Part shown: in pieces, positions 1 to 9,439 of the stretch
Layout of the letters: each line of letters opens with the position of its first letter
Numbering within the stretch: the first letter of the stretch is position 1
NCBI GenBank assembly: GCA_947036815.1
Contig: CAMQRS010000013.1
Coordinates: 1 to 41,688 of the forward strand
Reading direction: 5' to 3'
From: an uncultured Erysipelotrichaceae bacterium
Lineage (GTDB): Bacteria; Bacillota_I; Bacilli_A; Erysipelotrichales; Erysipelotrichaceae
DNA length: 41,688 nucleotides
The notes under the pieces: model-generated
Seen by the model: the letters and a program-made list of their open reading frames with translations, nothing else
The model's database searches: none
Told to the model about the DNA's origin: nothing
Program-made: the position numbers and the translations under genes

Positions 1-611
1 GAAAAGATGTATTACGTATGAGTGTAGATGAAAGAAGCAAAGCGGGTTTGTTTTTAGGGATGCAATATCCTCAAGAAATTAACGGAGTAAACAACTCCGA
101 TTTTATGCGTGCTGCAATGAATGCAAGAAGAGAAGATCCAATCTCATTGTTTAAGTTCATTAAACAAATGGAAACAGCGATTAATACTTTAGAAATGAAG
201 GCAGATTTAGCTCATCGTTATTTAAATGAAGGATTTTCAGGTGGAGAGAAAAAACGTAATGAAATTGTACAAATGATGTTACTACAACCAAGTCTTGCGA
301 TGTTAGATGAAATAGACTCAGGACTAGATGTTGATGCATTGAAAATAGTGGCTACTGCCATTTTAAAATTACAGGCAGAAACTAAACTATCGCTATTAGT
401 AGTATCTCATTATGAGAGATTTTATGAATTACTACAACCAACCCATGCGCATGTGTTAATGGATGGAAAAATCGTGGAAGCTGGTGGCTATGAATTAGTA
501 CAAAAAATTGATACTCAAGGATATGAGTGGCTAATTAAAAAACATGGCATTGAAGTAGTGAATGAAGCGAAAAAAATTATTATATTAGATAGTTGTGGAG
601 CTAAAAAATAA
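1..611 (+). CDS. sufC: SufC, Fe-S assembly ATPase (5' end missing)
   Basis: ABC-type ATPase of the SufBCD complex, which powers Fe-S cluster assembly in the cytosol. The reading frame is open from base 3, so the gene begins outside the window; about 202 of the usual roughly 250 residues are present and the Walker A loop is lost. Visible are the ABC signature FSGGEKKR (bases about 234-255), Walker B with catalytic Glu in MLDEIDSGLD, and the H-loop in VVSHYERF. The stretch MSVDERSKAGLFLGMQYP is typical of SufC and separates it from transporter ATPases. The stop codon overlaps the sufD start by one base (TAATG), so the two are translationally coupled. The ATG at 18 is internal and not the real start. 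Confidence 0.95.
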   Translation, partial: KDVLRMSVDERSKAGLFLGMQYPQEINGVNNSDFMRAAMNARREDPISLFKFIKQMETAINTLEMKADLAHRYLNEGFSGGEKKRNEIVQMMLLQPSLAMLDEIDSGLDVDALKIVATAILKLQAETKLSLLVVSHYERFYELLQPTHAHVLMDGKIVEAGGYELVQKIDTQGYEWLIKKHGIEVVNEAKKIIILDSCGAKK

Positions 612-1417
612 TGGAAACATTAACATTTCATGAACCAAGTGTTAACGTTCAAATAGAAAATAAAGGAACTTATGAAATTGTAGTAAATGATGCGCAAGAG
701 CTAGTGATTTGGATACATGCGCAAATACACGCAATAGTAGTTGTTCATGTGTCAAGTAGAGACATAAAGATAAAACTTCATTTAGATGATTATGCATTTG
801 CGAATGTACTTTACAAATTTGATGATGAATGTGTAATTGAAGAACAAACCTATTTGCAAAAAGGTGCAAATCTAGTGTTGGCTTACTATCACTTACATAC
901 TCGTAGCGCAATTCATAAACTACAGTATTTCTTACAAGGATTTGAAAGTCGTATTGAGTTAATCACGAGTAGTGTAACAAGTGGGATACATCACTATGAT
1001 ATCGAATGCATTCATGAAGTAGGACTAAGTTCTAGCTACATGGAAAATTATGCTATTGTAAACGAAGGTGCAGATTATCTAATGCAAGCGAATGGAATTA
1101 TTAAGCAGGGAAGTAAAGGTAGTAAATCTCATCAATCAACTCGTGTACTAACAAGTAGCGATAAACAAAATAGTAAAGTGACACCATTATTATTTATAGA
1201 TGAAAATGATGTTGAAGCAAGTCATGCAGCAAGTGTAGGTCAAATTAATGAAGATCATTTATACTACTTACAAACGAGAGGCTTATCTAAGAGCGAAGCG
1301 ATTGGTTTATTAACCTTATCTTATGTATTACCAATATTAAAAGTAGTAGAGGGCGATGATGAGATAAAACAAAAATTATCGTTAGAAATAGAAGAGAAAG
1401 TGGGTTTATCATGTTAA
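611..1417 (+). CDS. sufD: SufD, Fe-S assembly scaffold subunit (short form)
   Basis: SufD partners SufB and SufC in the SufBC2D scaffold complex. The C-terminal half carries the SufB/SufD beta-helix pattern: a repeat of polar beta strands, then SHAASVGQINEDHLYYLQTRGLSKSEA, which mirrors the matching region of SufB downstream ([27 protein letters not shown]). At 268 aa it is much shorter than the usual 400 or more residues; most of the N-terminal helical domain is missing. It starts at the TAATG junction with sufC and overlaps sufS by 7 bases. The call rests on the C-terminal family motif and on operon position. Confidence 0.88.
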   Translation: METLTFHEPSVNVQIENKGTYEIVVNDAQELVIWIHAQIHAIVVVHVSSRDIKIKLHLDDYAFANVLYKFDDECVIEEQTYLQKGANLVLAYYHLHTRSAIHKLQYFLQGFESRIELITSSVTSGIHHYDIECIHEVGLSSSYMENYAIVNEGADYLMQANGIIKQGSKGSKSHQSTRVLTSSDKQNSKVTPLLFIDENDVEASHAASVGQINEDHLYYLQTRGLSKSEAIGLLTLSYVLPILKVVEGDDEIKQKLSLEIEEKVGLSC

Positions 1418-2643
1418 ATGTTAAAAAAATTAGAAAAGACTTTCCAATGCTTTCTAATAAATCAAAAAAAGGACATGATTTAATCTATTTTGATAATGCA
1501 GCGACTACCTTTAAACCACAAGCGGTGATTGATGCTGTTTGTGAATATTATACAAGTTATAGTGTAAATGCACATCGTGGTGATTATGAATTAAGCTATC
1601 AAGTAGACCAACAATATGAATCGTCTAGAAAAACAGTCGCTAATTTTATTCATGCAGATGTGAAAGAAATTGTATTTACGAGTGGAGCAAGTGAGTCATT
1701 AAACTTAGTGGCCTATGGATATGGACAAAAATATTTAACAGAAGGCGATATTGTATTAAGTAGTGAAGCAGAGCATGCCTCTAATATATTACCTTGGATG
1801 AAAGCTTGTGAAGTTACAAAAGCTACCTTAGATTTTATTCCATTATTAGATACTGGTAAAATTGATGTAGAAGCGTTTAAACTGAAAATGAATCATCATG
1901 TAAAAGTAGTCACATTGGCTCAAGTAACAAATGTATTGGGATATGTAGTAGATATTCAAAAGATATGCGAAATTGCTCATGAATACGGAGCAATTGTCGT
2001 TGTTGATGGTGCTCAATCATTACCTCATATGCCAGTAGATGTGAAACAATTGGATTGTGATTTCTTTGCTTTCTCAGCACATAAATTATGTGGGCCTACA
2101 GGAGTTGGAGTATTGTATGGTAAATATGAATTACTACAAATGAGTGATCCCTTTATGTTTGGTGGAGGCAGCAATGCACGCTTTGATATGTGTGGTAATA
2201 TCTTGTTGAAAGATGCTCCCTATCGCTTTGAAAGTGGAACACCTGCAATTGAAGCCGTGCTGGGAATGAAAGCAGCAATTAATTATATTATGAATATAGG
2301 CATGGAACATATTCATGCTTATGAATTAGAATTAAGAGAGTACTTAGTGGCTCAGATGAGACAACTAGAAAATGTAGTTATTTATAATGATCACAATGAT
2401 AGTGGTATAGTTACCTTTAATATTAAAGATGTATTTTCACAAGATGCAGCCACTTACTTTAGTGATTATGGAATCGCAATTAGAAGCGGACAACATTGTG
2501 CTAAGCTATTAATGAATAAATTAAATACAAGTTCTACGTTAAGAGCAAGTGTATACTTCTATAATACAAAAGAAGAAGTAGATCACTTCATCAAAATATG
2601 TAGTCAAATAAATGCAGATACAATGCTAGATGTATTCTTTTAG
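1411..2643 (+). CDS. sufS: SufS, cysteine desulfurase
   Basis: PLP-dependent class V aminotransferase-fold enzyme (group II cysteine desulfurase) that takes sulfur from cysteine as a persulfide and hands it to SufU. The PLP lysine is Lys225 in SAHKLCGPTGVGVLYG and the persulfide-forming cysteine is Cys363 in RSGQHCAKLLM, both at the places expected for SufS (410 aa, normal length). The N-terminal YFDNAATTFKP and ESLNLVAYGYG blocks are also typical. It overlaps sufD by 7 bases and is followed 12 bases later by sufU, with AGGAGG (2642-2647) ahead of that gene. Confidence 0.96.
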   Translation: MLNVKKIRKDFPMLSNKSKKGHDLIYFDNAATTFKPQAVIDAVCEYYTSYSVNAHRGDYELSYQVDQQYESSRKTVANFIHADVKEIVFTSGASESLNLVAYGYGQKYLTEGDIVLSSEAEHASNILPWMKACEVTKATLDFIPLLDTGKIDVEAFKLKMNHHVKVVTLAQVTNVLGYVVDIQKICEIAHEYGAIVVVDGAQSLPHMPVDVKQLDCDFFAFSAHKLCGPTGVGVLYGKYELLQMSDPFMFGGGSNARFDMCGNILLKDAPYRFESGTPAIEAVLGMKAAINYIMNIGMEHIHAYELELREYLVAQMRQLENVVIYNDHNDSGIVTFNIKDVFSQDAATYFSDYGIAIRSGQHCAKLLMNKLNTSSTLRASVYFYNTKEEVDHFIKICSQINADTMLDVFF

Positions 2644-2655
2644 GAGGATTAAAAT

Positions 2656-3105
2656 ATGAACGATATGATGAAAGATCCAATGATACTAAGAAGTATAATA
2701 ATGGATCACTATAAGTACCCTAAAAATCATAAACTAAATGATTCAAATGAATATATAGAAAAACACATGGCAAGTGAGTCATGTATTGATGATATAAGAG
2801 TACAAGCATTAATTAAAAATGCAATATTAGAAGATATTTGTTTTGATGGTGAAGCATGTACTATAGCGACTAGCTCTACTTCAATCATGAGTGATTTACT
2901 AAAAGGTAAAACGATAACTGATGCAAGACAAATAATTAGTGAATACCGTAAGATGATAGACCAAAAAGAATATGATGAAGAATTATTAGAAGAAGCCGTT
3001 GCTTTTCAAAATGTAGGAAATCAAGCAAATAGAATTCATTGTGCAACTATAGGTTGGGATGCAATTGAAAGTTTAATGGAAGAAAGTGAGAAACAAAATG
3101 GATAA
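2656..3105 (+). CDS. sufU: SufU, zinc-dependent sulfur acceptor for SufS
   Basis: IscU-like protein of the Gram-positive SUF system; in this family it binds Zn and accepts persulfide sulfur from SufS. The three cysteines are present: Cys43 (SESCIDD), Cys68 ([12 protein letters not shown]) and Cys129 ([11 protein letters not shown]). Asp45 after the first Cys matches the family's Zn-ligand Asp. The insert between the second and third cysteines is longer than in IscU, as expected for SufU. Length 149 aa is normal. It overlaps sufB by 8 bases. Confidence 0.95.
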   Translation: MNDMMKDPMILRSIIMDHYKYPKNHKLNDSNEYIEKHMASESCIDDIRVQALIKNAILEDICFDGEACTIATSSTSIMSDLLKGKTITDARQIISEYRKMIDQKEYDEELLEEAVAFQNVGNQANRIHCATIGWDAIESLMEESEKQNG

Positions 3106-4498
3106 TACACACAATCTTCCAGATACTGAATATAAGTATGGTTTCTCTGATAAAGATATAAGTATTTATAATACGGGTAAAGGATTAACTAGAGATGTTG
3201 TTGAAGAAATATCAAATATTAAGAATGAACCACAATGGATGAAGGAATTTAGATTACGTGCCTATGATTCATTTTTGAACCAAGAAATGCAAACATGGGG
3301 TCCAGATTTAAGCGACCTAAATTTTGATGATTACATATATTTTATTAAATCTTCGGATAAAACAGAAGATAGCTGGGATGATGTGCCAGATGAAATTAAA
3401 GAAACATTTGAAAAATTAGGAATACCTGAAGCAGAAAGAGAATTTTTAGCTGGTGTTACTACTCAATATGATAGTGAAGCAGTTTATCATAATATGTTGG
3501 CTGAAGTAGAAGAAAAGGGAGTTATCTTTTTAGATACAGATACAGCATTAAAACAACATCCAGAATTATTTAAGAAGTATTTTTCTAAACTAGTACCACC
3601 AAATGATAACAAGTTTGCGGCTTTAAACAGCTGTGTATGGAGTGGAGGAAGCTTTATTTATGTCCCTAAGGGAGTTAAATTAGATAAGCCATTACAATCT
3701 TACTTTAGAATCAATACAGAGCGTATGGGACAGTTTGAACGTACTTTAATTATCGTTGATGAAGGAGCTGACATTCACTATGTAGAAGGTTGTACAGCAC
3801 CTACGTATTCAAAAGATAGCTTACATGCAGCAGTAGTAGAAATTTATGTACATAAAGATGCACATTGTCGATATTCAACGATTCAAAACTGGAGTGATAA
3901 CATAGTCAATCTAGTAACTAAACGTACTAAAGTATTTGAGAATGGACATATGGAATGGATCGATGGAAACATTGGTTCTAAAACAAATATGAAATACCCT
4001 GCCTGTATATTGGCAGAACCATATGCAAAAGGAACCTGTATTAGTATTGCGGTAGCAAGCACGAACCAGGTACAAGATGCAGGAGCGAAAATGATTCATT
4101 TAGCACCGTATACAACGAGTTCGATTGTATCTAAATCAATTGCTAGAAATGGTGGAGAAGTGAACTATCGTGGATTGGTATATCATAGCCCAAATGCTAC
4201 ACATGCAAAAAGCAAAGTAGAGTGTGATACATTAATATTAGATAATATTAGTAGAAGTGATACGATACCAGTCAATATAGGGAAAACAAATGCTTCTACA
4301 ATTGAACATGAAGCAACTGTTTCAAAAATCAGTGAAGATCAATTATTTTACTTAATGAGTAGAGGATTAAGTGAAGACCAAGCAACTCAAATGATTGTGA
4401 TGGGATTCTTAGAACCATTCACAAAAGAATTACCGATGGAATATGCAGTAGAATTAAATCAATTATTGAAACTAGATATGGACGGTTCTATTGGTTAA
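3098..4498 (+). CDS. sufB: SufB, Fe-S cluster assembly scaffold
   Basis: Core scaffold of the SufBCD complex, on which Fe-S clusters are built. At 466 aa it has the normal family length. Diagnostic blocks include [53 protein letters not shown], and the C-terminal [20 protein letters not shown] holding the Cys near the proposed cluster/sulfur site. An upstream in-frame GTG at 3086 is possible, but ATG 3098 gives the usual N-terminus, so it is chosen. It overlaps sufU by 8 bases, and its stop overlaps the next start (TAATG at 4496-4500). Only core SUF genes occur here, with no regulator inside the visible part. Confidence 0.96.
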   Translation: MDNTHNLPDTEYKYGFSDKDISIYNTGKGLTRDVVEEISNIKNEPQWMKEFRLRAYDSFLNQEMQTWGPDLSDLNFDDYIYFIKSSDKTEDSWDDVPDEIKETFEKLGIPEAEREFLAGVTTQYDSEAVYHNMLAEVEEKGVIFLDTDTALKQHPELFKKYFSKLVPPNDNKFAALNSCVWSGGSFIYVPKGVKLDKPLQSYFRINTERMGQFERTLIIVDEGADIHYVEGCTAPTYSKDSLHAAVVEIYVHKDAHCRYSTIQNWSDNIVNLVTKRTKVFENGHMEWIDGNIGSKTNMKYPACILAEPYAKGTCISIAVASTNQVQDAGAKMIHLAPYTTSSIVSKSIARNGGEVNYRGLVYHSPNATHAKSKVECDTLILDNISRSDTIPVNIGKTNASTIEHEATVSKISEDQLFYLMSRGLSEDQATQMIVMGFLEPFTKELPMEYAVELNQLLKLDMDGSIG

Positions 4499-5040
4499 TG
4501 AAGGTAACACAAAGAACATCTTGTGCAACTAGACGTAATGAATTAAGTAAAGAAGAAAGAACTATAAAAAACAAGGAGATTAGTGAATTACTAATCTCTT
4601 TACTACGAAATTTAAACTTAACTATATCTACACTTACAATAGCTATGTATATGCCTATTCGTAGTGAAGTAGATATCACTTCTTTATTTAATGAATTTAA
4701 GGCAGTAGCAATACCCAAGGTAATGAATGATACAAATATGACATTTTATTCGATACCAAGTATATCAGATGTTGAAATAGGAAGCTTCAATGTATTAGAA
4801 CCTATTTCAGAGCACCCTATGTGTCCTAATGAAATAGATGTTGTTATTGTACCTATGGTAGGGTATGATACGAATAAGCAGCGAATTGGCTATGGGAAAG
4901 GGTATTATGATCGATATCTCAATACTACGAATGCAATATGTATAGGAGTAGCCTATGAATGTCAAAAAGTAGAGCATATATGTATCAATGAATATGACAA
5001 GGCAATGAATTATATAGTTACAGAACAAGGTTCTATTTAA
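4498..5040 (+). CDS. 5-formyltetrahydrofolate cyclo-ligase
   Basis: ATP-dependent enzyme (5,10-methenyltetrahydrofolate synthetase) that converts 5-formyl-THF to 5,10-methenyl-THF in one-carbon metabolism. The ATP/Mg motif RIGYGKGYYDR spans residues 129-139, and the N-terminal KVTQRTSCATRRNELS block has the Lys/Arg residues expected for substrate and ATP binding. YMPIRSEVDITSLF and DVVIVPMVGYD are further family blocks. Length 180 aa is normal. Its ATG overlaps the sufB stop by one base, so it is co-transcribed and probably translationally coupled with the SUF genes. A functional tie to Fe-S assembly is not evident from the sequence. Confidence 0.93.
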   Translation: MKVTQRTSCATRRNELSKEERTIKNKEISELLISLLRNLNLTISTLTIAMYMPIRSEVDITSLFNEFKAVAIPKVMNDTNMTFYSIPSISDVEIGSFNVLEPISEHPMCPNEIDVVIVPMVGYDTNKQRIGYGKGYYDRYLNTTNAICIGVAYECQKVEHICINEYDKAMNYIVTEQGSI

Positions 5041-5107
5041 ACGATTAAATGGTTACTGTTCTCTTAGATACAAAAAATGAATATTATGATAAATACATAC
5101 TATGAGC

Positions 5108-5138
5108 ATCGTTTCTTTTTAAAGAAACGATTTTTTTT
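5108..5138 (+). terminator. Rho-independent terminator of the suf operon
   Basis: Perfect inverted repeat ATCGTTTCTTT / AAAGAAACGAT (5108-5118 and 5121-5131) with a short T-rich loop, followed by a run of eight T. It lies 67 bases past the cyclo-ligase stop and ends the suf transcript. Confidence 0.9.
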
Positions 5139-5182
5139 ATTACACGGTCTTTATACAATCTTAATACAAGGTATGCTTTTCT

Positions 5183-5211
5183 TTGCACACAATTAATATC
5201 TATTCTTGTAT
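5183..5211 (+). promoter_or_regulatory. Probable sigma-A promoter of the kdp operon
   Basis: TTGCAC (5183-5188) and TTGTAT (5206-5211) are 17 bases apart; TATAGT at 5209-5214 is an alternative -10. Transcription would begin near 5218, some 19 bases ahead of the ATG at 5237. No recognisable riboswitch fits in so short a leader. A KdpE box should lie nearby but I cannot define one. Confidence 0.5.
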
Positions 5212-5236
5212 AGTAATTAGTACAGGAGGAAATCTT

Positions 5237-5422
5237 ATGCAACACCTTATTAATGGAATACAAAATGAATTTGATATAAGTATAAACTATTTTCGATTAA
5301 ATCATCCATATATATTAATTAATTTATTTATTATAGGTATTCCATTGATTATATTAATAATTGTTTTCGCTTGTGTTTCAATTATTATGTATCCAATTTC
5401 ATTAATACTTGGATGGATATGA
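5237..5422 (+). CDS. Unrecognised 61-aa membrane peptide at head of kdp operon
   Basis: I do not recognise this family. The 61-aa product has a polar N-terminal third (about residues 1-24) and a strongly hydrophobic remainder (about 25-61) that could form one long or two short membrane helices and ends in LILGWI. The start at 5237 is chosen because TACAGGAGGA lies just upstream at proper spacing; the in-frame ATG at 5183 falls inside the likely promoter. It sits 71 bases before kdpF, in the same direction and behind the same promoter, so a role with the Kdp pump or its regulation is an inference from position only. Confidence 0.65.
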   Translation: MQHLINGIQNEFDISINYFRLNHPYILINLFIIGIPLIILIIVFACVSIIMYPISLILGWI

Positions 5423-5493
5423 TGAGTTGTATAATTTATATTAATAAACATATAGTTTAATGAAATAAAAATAAATAAGAAAAGGAGAATAAC

Positions 5494-5586
5494 ATGTCAA
5501 CTTTAGGACTATTATTTTTAGGGGTAGTGCTTATTTTACTAATTGGATATTTATGTTATGCGCTTATATATCCAGAAAAATTTTAA
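5494..5586 (+). CDS. kdpF: KdpF, small stabilising subunit of the K+ ATPase
   Basis: A 30-aa single-helix peptide whose pattern GYLCYALIYPEKF closely follows the C-terminus of known KdpF peptides (G-Y-L-x-Y-A-L-x-x-P/A-E-x-F). KdpF sits in the membrane and stabilises the KdpABC complex. The ATG at 5494 has AAAGGAG (5481-5487) upstream. It is placed directly before kdpA, as in other bacteria. Its small size makes it easy to overlook. Confidence 0.93.
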   Translation: MSTLGLLFLGVVLILLIGYLCYALIYPEKF

Positions 5587-5623
5587 CGTGTAGAATATTT
5601 AATTATCAAAGGGAGGAACGGAA

Positions 5624-7363
5624 ATGTTTCAAATTATAGTTACTTTAATTATTTATATGGCGTTAGTGATACCGATGGGTATCTACTTATATCATGTAGC
5701 AACATATAAAAAAACGTTTGCAGATTCAATTTTAAATGGTATAGACAATTTCATTTATAAAGTAGGAGGTGTAGATCCAAAGCAGGCAATGAATTGGAAG
5801 AAATATCTAGCTGCGGTTCTTATAACAAATGGAATTATGGTTTTGCTTGGATATATCGTATTGAGGATTCAATCAATAGATTTTTTGAATCCGAATGGAA
5901 TCGAAAATATGGAAGTAGATCTTTCGTTTAATACTATTATAAGTTTTATGACAAATACGAACTTACAACATTATGCTGGAGAAAGTAGCTTATCTTTTCT
6001 ATCTCAAATGATTGTGATTACATTCATGATGTTTGTTTCAGCAGCAAGTGGATATGCGGTTTGTATTGCATTTGTAAGAGGATTAGTTGGTAAAACAAAA
6101 GACAATATGGGTAACTTCTATTCTGATTTAATCAGAATAATCACTCGTATTTTATTACCACTTTCGATTATTGTAGGTCTTATGCTTGTGTGGCAAGGAG
6201 TACCTCAAAATTTATCTGCAACAATTACTGCAACGACAATAGAAGGAACTTATCAAGATATTGCAAGTGGTCCTGTTGCTGCTCTTGAATCTATTAAACA
6301 TATAGGAACAAATGGAGGAGGTTTCTTTGGAGCAAACTCTGCAACACCATTTGAGAATCCTACTATATGGTCTAACTTAATTGAATTGTTTTCTATGATG
6401 TTATTACCAGGTGCGTGTGTAATTATGTTTGGAAAAATGGCAAGTGAAACCAAGAATAAGATTAAAAAAAAAGAAAGTGATTTATGTGAAAAACGTTTCA
6501 ACTTCTTTGGGAAAGAAGGGAAAACGATATTTATTGCAATGTCTGTACTTTTCTTAATTGGTTTAGCTATATGTTTCTTTGCAGAAATGGCAGGGAATCC
6601 ACTTCTTGCAGAAGCTGGGTTATCACAATCTATGGGAAGTATGGAAGGGAAAGAAGTCAGACTTGGAGTAAGTCAATCAGCTTTATTTACTACTTCAACT
6701 ACTTCCTTTACAACGGGTAGTGTAAATAATATGCATGATACGTTAACACCATTCGGAGGATTTGTAGCAATGCTACATATGATGTTGAATTTAGTCTTTG
6801 GTGGTAAAGGTGTTGGATTAATGAATATGATCATTTACGTCCTTTTAACCGTATTTATTTGTGGACTTATGATTGGAAGAACTCCTGAATACTTGGGAAA
6901 AAAAGTAGAAGGAAAAGAAATGAAGTTGGTTGCTTTATGTATTATTATTCATCCACTTTTAATTTTAGGTTTTTCTGCCTTAGCATTAGTTAGTACAGCA
7001 GGGCTTGAAGGAATTAGTAATGGAGGTTTTCATGGATTGTCGCAAGTGCTTTATGAATTCTCTTCAAGTGCAGCGAATAATGGTTCAGGATTTGAGGGAC
7101 TAACAGATAATAGTGTTTTCTGGAATATAACAACAGGACTTACAATGTTCTTTGCTCGTTATGCAGCTATTGCGATGCAACTGGCTATTGCGGGTTCATT
7201 AATGAAAAAACAAAGAGTAAATGAATCTACAGGAACACTTAAAACAAGTTCTATGACATTCACAATTTCACTAATATTAGTTATCTATATATTTGCTGCA
7301 TTGACGTTCTTACCCGTTCTATGTTTAGGACCAGTAGCAGAACATTTAGTTTTATGGAACTAA
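5624..7363 (+). CDS. kdpA: KdpA, potassium-binding channel-like subunit
   Basis: KdpA is the K+-selective membrane subunit of the KdpFABC high-affinity uptake ATPase and belongs to the superfamily of K+ transporters with four pore loops. Filter-like segments are seen: TNGGGFFGANS (residues about 229-239, Gly232 at the same number as the Escherichia coli filter glycine), TTSFTTGSVNNMHD, and SSAANNGSGFEGL. About ten hydrophobic helices span the protein. Its 579 aa is slightly above the usual 555-565. GGGAGGAACGGAA gives a strong ribosome site ahead of 5624. kdpB follows 12 bases downstream. Confidence 0.97.
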   Translation: MFQIIVTLIIYMALVIPMGIYLYHVATYKKTFADSILNGIDNFIYKVGGVDPKQAMNWKKYLAAVLITNGIMVLLGYIVLRIQSIDFLNPNGIENMEVDLSFNTIISFMTNTNLQHYAGESSLSFLSQMIVITFMMFVSAASGYAVCIAFVRGLVGKTKDNMGNFYSDLIRIITRILLPLSIIVGLMLVWQGVPQNLSATITATTIEGTYQDIASGPVAALESIKHIGTNGGGFFGANSATPFENPTIWSNLIELFSMMLLPGACVIMFGKMASETKNKIKKKESDLCEKRFNFFGKEGKTIFIAMSVLFLIGLAICFFAEMAGNPLLAEAGLSQSMGSMEGKEVRLGVSQSALFTTSTTSFTTGSVNNMHDTLTPFGGFVAMLHMMLNLVFGGKGVGLMNMIIYVLLTVFICGLMIGRTPEYLGKKVEGKEMKLVALCIIIHPLLILGFSALALVSTAGLEGISNGGFHGLSQVLYEFSSSAANNGSGFEGLTDNSVFWNITTGLTMFFARYAAIAMQLAIAGSLMKKQRVNESTGTLKTSSMTFTISLILVIYIFAALTFLPVLCLGPVAEHLVLWN

Positions 7364-7375
7364 AGGAAGGTTACA

Positions 7376-9427
7376 ATGATGAAACAATCAAATAAAAAGT
7401 TTTTAAACAAAGAAATATTAATCCAATCATGTAAAGGTGCAATCATAAAAATGAATCCAAAATCTATGATTAAGAATCCTGTTATGTTTGTTGTAGAAAT
7501 AGGATTTATAATTTCCTTATTACTATCTATTTTCCCAACTATTTTTGAAACAAATGGACAGGAGATGCGTACTTATAATAGTATTGTTTGCGTTGTGTTG
7601 TTAGCCACATTATTATTTGCGAATTTTGCTGAGGCAATTGCTGAAGGTAGAGGGAAGGCACAAGCACAATCTTTGAAAAAAACGCAAAAAAATACAAAAG
7701 CAAGACTTGTGTCTGCAGAGGGTAGTGAAACTATTGTAGATTCATCAGATCTTAGAAAAGGCGATGTTGTCATTGTTTCTCTTGGTGAATTAATTCCTAA
7801 TGATGGAGAAGTAATTGAAGGGGTAGCCACCGTTGATGAATCTGCTATTACCGGTGAATCAGCTCCTGTTGTTCGTGAGAGTGGAGGAGATTTCTGCAGT
7901 GTAACTGGAGGAACAACGGTTGTAAGTGATAGTCTTAAAATTAGAATTACTTCTGATCCAGGAAACAGCTTTTTGGATAAAATGATTTCTCTTGTTGAAG
8001 GAGCATCACGTAAAAAAACACCAAATGAAATAGCATTAAACACATTACTTGTTTCTTTAACAATTATATTTTTAATTGTTATTATTACTTTATATCCTAT
8101 TGCAGCTTATAGTGGTATTTCCATTTCTATATCTACGTTAATTGCATTAACAGTTTGTTTAATTCCTACAACTATCGGTGGTCTTCTTTCAGCAATAGGT
8201 ATTGCAGGAATGGATCGAGTTACTCGTTTTAACGTAATTGCGATGTCAGGCAAAGCAGTTGAAGTTTGTGGTGATGTAGACACTATGATATTGGATAAAA
8301 CCGGTACAATTACATTCGGTAATCGATTAGCAGCAGACTTTTTAACAGTAAATAATATAACTAAAAATGAGCTTATAAAAAATGCGATGATTACTTCCAT
8401 TTATGATGAAACACCAGAAGGAAAATCAACACTAGAACTTGGAAAACAATTAGGATACGAAGTACCCGAAGTACAAGTAAAAGAATCATTTGAATTTTCA
8501 GCACATACAAGAATGAGTGGATTAGATTTAGAAGATGGTACAAAAATTAGAAAAGGTGCAAGTGAAGCAATTTCACAATATATCCTTTCCATAGGTGGAA
8601 CTATTCCTTCTGACTTACAAAGTAAAGTAAACGAAGTAGCATCACTTGGTGGAACTCCTCTTACTGTTTGTTGTAATGATACTATTTTAGGAGTTATCTA
8701 TTTAAAAGATACTGTAAAACCAGGTATGAAAGAACGTTTTGAACGTTTAAGAGCAATTGGTATTAAAACAATAATGTGTACAGGAGATAACCCTCTTACA
8801 GCAGCAACAATAGCTAGTGAAGCAGGAGTAGATGATTTTGTAGCTGAATGTACACCAGAAGATAAAATAGATGTAATTAAAAAAGAACAAGATAAAGGAA
8901 AAATTGTAGCGATGACTGGAGATGGAACAAATGATGCTCCAGCACTCGCACAAGCAAATGTCGGACTTGCCATGAATAGTGGAACAGCTGCTGCGAAAGA
9001 AGCAGCAAATATGGTCGACTTAGATTCAGATCCTACGAAGATACTAGAAGTTGTAGAAATTGGTAAACAAATGCTTATTACAAGAGGAAGTCTTACTACG
9101 TTCTCATTATCAAATGATATTGCAAAATACTTTGCGATTATACCAGCAATGTTTATGGTAGAAATACCACAACTTAAAATACTTAACATAATGCAATTAG
9201 AAACTCCAAATAGTGCAATTTTATCAGCATTGATATTCAATGCGATTATAATTCCATGTCTGATTCCATTGGCCATGAAGGGTGTCACATATAAGCCAAT
9301 GTCGAGTGATAAACTATTACGTAAAAATCTGCTTGTTTATGGTTTAGGTGGAGTTTTCACCCCGTTTGTGGGAATCAAAATAATAGACTTATTAGTTTAT
9401 CCACTACTTAATATATTAGGAAGTTAA
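7376..9427 (+). CDS. kdpB: KdpB, P-type ATPase subunit
   Basis: Catalytic subunit that hydrolyses ATP to drive K+ uptake through KdpA. The phosphorylated aspartate is Asp307 in DKTGTIT. The actuator loop TGES ends at Ser162, the position whose phosphorylation inhibits the E. coli pump, so that control point is kept. The hinge motif [23 protein letters not shown] is intact, as are the family-specific KdpB segments. Length 683 aa is normal. The protein starts with two consecutive Met codons (7376, 7379); AGGAAGG at 7364-7370 is spaced better for 7379, a trivial difference. Confidence 0.97.
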   Translation: MMKQSNKKFLNKEILIQSCKGAIIKMNPKSMIKNPVMFVVEIGFIISLLLSIFPTIFETNGQEMRTYNSIVCVVLLATLLFANFAEAIAEGRGKAQAQSLKKTQKNTKARLVSAEGSETIVDSSDLRKGDVVIVSLGELIPNDGEVIEGVATVDESAITGESAPVVRESGGDFCSVTGGTTVVSDSLKIRITSDPGNSFLDKMISLVEGASRKKTPNEIALNTLLVSLTIIFLIVIITLYPIAAYSGISISISTLIALTVCLIPTTIGGLLSAIGIAGMDRVTRFNVIAMSGKAVEVCGDVDTMILDKTGTITFGNRLAADFLTVNNITKNELIKNAMITSIYDETPEGKSTLELGKQLGYEVPEVQVKESFEFSAHTRMSGLDLEDGTKIRKGASEAISQYILSIGGTIPSDLQSKVNEVASLGGTPLTVCCNDTILGVIYLKDTVKPGMKERFERLRAIGIKTIMCTGDNPLTAATIASEAGVDDFVAECTPEDKIDVIKKEQDKGKIVAMTGDGTNDAPALAQANVGLAMNSGTAAAKEAANMVDLDSDPTKILEVVEIGKQMLITRGSLTTFSLSNDIAKYFAIIPAMFMVEIPQLKILNIMQLETPNSAILSALIFNAIIIPCLIPLAMKGVTYKPMSSDKLLRKNLLVYGLGGVFTPFVGIKIIDLLVYPLLNILGS

Positions 9428-9439
9428 CAGGAGAAAAAT

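Noticed and set aside
3086-3097. GTG start of sufB, four codons earlier
   Set aside because: ATG 3098 gives the usual N-terminus; the GTG would overlap further into sufU and is not needed.
5183-5236. Upstream ATG for the small kdp peptide (79 aa version)
   Set aside because: It sits within the -35/-10 region and has no ribosome site; the ATG at 5237 has ACAGGAGGA at proper spacing.
5139-5236. c-di-AMP (ydaO) riboswitch before the kdp operon
   Set aside because: The likely leader is about 20 nt and upstream sequence lacks the conserved elements; the c-di-AMP link is more likely through KdpD.
7573-8043. Minus-strand frame (156 aa) opposite the kdpB N-terminus
   Set aside because: Shadow of the ATPase actuator region; no ribosome site or promoter and composition typical of antisense frames.
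8698-9288. Long minus-strand frame (196 aa) opposite kdpB
   Set aside because: Lies wholly within conserved kdpB codons and its translation is Ser/Ile/Ala-rich shadow sequence with no family motif; the plus strand has every KdpB motif.
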